In this document: in pieces, positions 61,931-64,000 of the stretch
How positions within the stretch are numbered: position 1 is the stretch's first letter
Layout of the letters: each line of letters begins with the position of its first letter
Origin: Pseudomonadota bacterium
GTDB taxonomy: Bacteria > Pseudomonadota > Gammaproteobacteria > Burkholderiales > Burkholderiaceae_C
Direction: 5' to 3'
DNA: 64,000 nucleotides
Assembly (NCBI GenBank): GCA_021808525.1
Contig: JAKBBK010000007.1
Coordinates: 1-64,000, forward strand
Notes under the pieces: generated by a model
Database searches by the model: none
The model's input: only the letters and a program-made list of their open reading frames with translations
What the model was told of the DNA's origin: nothing
Position numbers and translations under genes: made by a program

Positions 61931-63450
61931 CGCACTTCCCCTGGCCGCGGGCGCGGCTCGGCCGGCGGGGCTTCGGTGACGGAGGACTCGAGCACCGATT
62001 CCACCATGCCCCGCAGCTGGCCCAGGCCCTCCACGCCCTGCACCTGCATCACTTCCAGGCTCAGGGCGTCGAGTTGCGGCCAGTTGTCGCGCGTCGCGAT
62101 CTGCCGCAGCAGCTCGAGCATGTCGCGCCGGTACTGGGCGAGCGCGGCGGCGCTGTACAGGGGAAGCAGCACGACCAGCACCACACTCGTCGTCTCGCCC
62201 CCGAAGGTCCAGGTGGAACTGTTCAGCGGCTGGTTGGCGGAGAACTCCGAAAGCTCCTCGGGGCCCAGCCAGTCGGCCCCCTTCCAGACCGCGCAATAGC
62301 TGCGCAGGCGAGACTGCAGGTGCAGGCGACTGAGTTGCGCCCATTCCTGCTGCAGACCGATCGGCGCCTGCTCCCAGGCGGCACGGAATTCGGCCACGCC
62401 CGACTCGAGCAGCGAGAAATCGAGGTAGGAGGCGCACAGCACCTGCAACCTCTGCAGGTTCTGCTCCTCGAAGGACATGAAGGGCATCGAATGCACCGCC
62501 AACAGCGCATCGGCCTCGCCCTTCTCGCCCAGGCGAAGGGGTGCCGCGAAAACCCACACGCTCTGCCCCGCGTCGCTGGCTCGTTCCTGCGCGACGTGCA
62601 CGGCTTCACGGGTCTGCAGCGCGCGCTGGATCAGCGGATGGCCCGCGTCGAAGGCGGGCAGATCCTGGCCCAGCGCGTGCCCCAGGCGCCAGTGCGCGGC
62701 CACCGCGGCGCGACCGCGTCCGCGCCGCGGCTCCAGCACGTACACGCCGGCCTCGAGCAATCTGCACGACTGGCTGAGCAGCAGCAGGAAGGCGTCGGGA
62801 TCCGGCAGCGGGCGCTGCGCATGAGCGCCCGGGCGCGGCGGCTTGCCGATGGAAAACGCGAAAATCCTGCGCAAGTCCAGCAGCGCGTCGCGCAAGGTGA
62901 CCGGGCGGTCGATCAGTTCCTGTTCCAGCGCGGCCAGGGACTCCTTGACGATGAACAGACGTCGCTTCGTGCGCTCCAGTCTCGCCCCGAGGTCGACGGC
63001 CAGGGCCCGCTGCAGGGATTCCCGCCGAAGCATCACGCTGCCGAACTCGCCGAGCACCAGGGTCACCAGCACGCCCCCGAGAAAGAACTCGGACGGGAAG
63101 GCGGCCACCATGGGCACGCCGAACAGGCGCGGCCCCAGGCGCCAGAAGGCCGCGTACAGCCCCGCCCCCACCACTCCCGCTGCGGCTCCGTAGCGAACCG
63201 CGACCAGCCAGGGACCCAGCCAGATCCAGGGGAAGGCCGCGTGCAGGCCCAGCGGGTCGCCGGGCCTGAACCTCCAACTCAGCGCGAGGATGACCGTCGG
63301 CAGCAGCACCCGCTCGATGGTGGCGAGCCACGACCACGAACCGGCACCGCGCCCCGCCGCCAGCCAGGCATCCCTGCGGCGCAAGGTCCGCAACGTGAAC
63401 GCGCGCAGCATCGCGCCGATCCCCATGGGGCCGCTGCGGCGCAGGCTCAC
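61927..63450 (-). CDS. pelD: PelD, c-di-GMP receptor of the Pel synthase
   Basis: A 507-residue protein with about four N-terminal transmembrane helices, then a helical linker, a GAF domain (about 215-350) and a degenerate GGDEF-like domain (about 375-495). GAF region: SFEEQNLQRLQVLCASYLDFSL. The GTG start at 63450 overlaps the pelC stop (GTGA), which supports it over ATG 63426. In P. aeruginosa an RxxD site in the last domain binds c-di-GMP. I do not see such a motif in the last ~130 residues here. Confidence 0.88.
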   Translation of the reverse strand: MSLRRSGPMGIGAMLRAFTLRTLRRRDAWLAAGRGAGSWSWLATIERVLLPTVILALSWRFRPGDPLGLHAAFPWIWLGPWLVAVRYGAAAGVVGAGLYAAFWRLGPRLFGVPMVAAFPSEFFLGGVLVTLVLGEFGSVMLRRESLQRALAVDLGARLERTKRRLFIVKESLAALEQELIDRPVTLRDALLDLRRIFAFSIGKPPRPGAHAQRPLPDPDAFLLLLSQSCRLLEAGVYVLEPRRGRGRAAVAAHWRLGHALGQDLPAFDAGHPLIQRALQTREAVHVAQERASDAGQSVWVFAAPLRLGEKGEADALLAVHSMPFMSFEEQNLQRLQVLCASYLDFSLLESGVAEFRAAWEQAPIGLQQEWAQLSRLHLQSRLRSYCAVWKGADWLGPEELSEFSANQPLNSSTWTFGGETTSVVLVVLLPLYSAAALAQYRRDMLELLRQIATRDNWPQLDALSLEVMQVQGVEGLGQLRGMVESVLESSVTEAPPAEPRPRPGEVR

Positions 63451-63983
63451 GGCGCGGAATGCTGTGGCCGCGCCGCGTCGGCCGCGACGCGCAGCCCCTT
63501 CAGCAGCGCCTGGATCTGCGCCTGGCCCACGGCGGCCAGCGCCTGATAGCCCCAACCCGAGCGCGCGCCGCTGGCGCTCCACACCACGCGGCCGTCGGCC
63601 ACGTCACGCAACTCCAGCACCACGCCCACGGCGGGCTCGCTGTCCACGCCGGTCTTGTAGCGCCATTCGGTCACGCTGCCGCCCAGCGCATAGCGCGCGC
63701 CCTGGCGCCGTGCCCACTGCAGGGCCTGCCGCGGACTCGGGGCCGGCGCGGCGCTCAGCAGATCGGTCTCCGGCTGTGGATAGCTCAGCACCTGGCGCAG
63801 CCCTTGCTGACGCAGCAGGGACACGGTGATCGCCTGCGCGCGCTGCGCGGCCAGCGGCACGTCGGTCAGGTTGGCGAAGGGCAGCACGGCCAGCCTGTCC
63901 CCCGCGCCCAGCATGGGAGATGCCGAGGACACGGTGGCGACGGCACAGCCGCCCAGGAGCAGCAGGGCCGGCAGGGCCAGCAT
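63447..63983 (-). CDS. pelC: PelC, outer-membrane lipoprotein of Pel export
   Basis: A 178-residue lipoprotein with lipobox ALLLLGGCA. PelC forms a dodecameric ring that guides the polymer. Mature part: DRLAVLPFANLTDVPLAAQRA and LGGSVTEWRYKTGVDSEPAVGVVLELRDV. The ATG at 63983 is 17 nt from the window edge, so a longer start outside the window is possible. pelA and pelB would lie further right. Confidence 0.85.
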   Translation of the reverse strand: MLALPALLLLGGCAVATVSSASPMLGAGDRLAVLPFANLTDVPLAAQRAQAITVSLLRQQGLRQVLSYPQPETDLLSAAPAPSPRQALQWARRQGARYALGGSVTEWRYKTGVDSEPAVGVVLELRDVADGRVVWSASGARSGWGYQALAAVGQAQIQALLKGLRVAADAARPQHSAP

Positions 63984-64000
63984 GGCCAGCCAAGCGAGCG

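Noticed and set aside
1..64000. CRISPR arrays, insertion sequences, prophage
   Set aside because: No regularly spaced repeats, transposase motifs, integrase or phage structural genes were seen on either strand.

Overview
The window is about 64 kb of very GC-rich DNA from the chromosome of a betaproteobacterium, most likely of the order Burkholderiales. The evidence for this is a Trp-rich small membrane protein of a Burkholderiales-type family, an iscR promoter region with beta/gamma-type IscR boxes, a DUF5666 lipoprotein, and COG4255 next to recJ. Codon usage is uniform except for a lower-GC patch at about 24.7-26.5 kb. I see no insertion sequence, prophage, CRISPR array or replication origin. 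The genus is not determined.

Left part (0-23.5 kb), mainly housekeeping and environmental response. It opens with the 5' end of iscR and its promoter with two IscR boxes. A YeiE-like LysR regulator and selD follow. Convergent to selD is gcvP-gcvH-gcvT (minus strand), headed by a tandem glycine riboswitch. Then come a Trp-rich small protein, a periplasmic cytochrome c, a NarL-type response regulator, an FNR-type 4Fe-4S regulator, a LysR regulator divergent from cidAB (holin/antiholin-like pair), two translationally coupled envelope proteins, a hemerythrin-like protein, an MFS transporter, an alpha/beta hydrolase, and btuB under a cobalamin riboswitch. A fluoride riboswitch heads crcB, a DUF190 gene and an MFS gene.

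Accessory part (22.9-27.7 kb). Two very similar HD-domain phosphohydrolase genes (YedJ/YpgQ-like) lie in the same orientation. Between them are a degraded metallophosphoesterase gene and three tightly packed genes: a Nudix hydrolase, a diverged S-adenosylhomocysteine-hydrolase-like protein and an MGAT-like acyltransferase. The second HD gene overlaps the acyltransferase, making a four-gene operon that ends at a terminator and tRNA-Arg(ACG). I do not recognise this combination as a described pathway. It is the best candidate for a new system here.

Glycan part (27.8-41.5 kb). Eleven consecutive plus-strand genes, mostly with 1-4 nt overlaps, encode a MurJ-like flippase, an HpcH/HpaI aldolase, an initiating sugar transferase, an AsnB-type amidotransferase, a GT-B-like protein, and six enzymes that fit a UDP-linked route to a CMP-legionaminic-acid-type nonulosonate. 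These six are a 4,6-dehydratase, an aminotransferase fused to CBS domains, an acetyltransferase, a hydrolysing 2-epimerase, a synthase and a CMP-transferase. lolD is attached to the end of this unit.

Right part (41.5-64 kb). On the minus strand are a PAS/GAF/GGDEF/EAL protein, recJ and a COG4255 protein. An IclR regulator is divergent from a GMC oxidoreductase, with a clear IclR-type operator between them. Next are small exported proteins including a tandem paralogous pair, and cspA. A sulfur amino acid module follows: metC-like lyase, a three-gene cystine-type ABC importer and a DecR-like Lrp regulator. After a TRIC-family membrane protein and a Sco1 protein, the minus strand carries pelC-pelD-pelE-pelF-pelG. 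This is the inner-membrane part of the c-di-GMP-controlled Pel exopolysaccharide machine. Any pelA and pelB would lie beyond the right edge.
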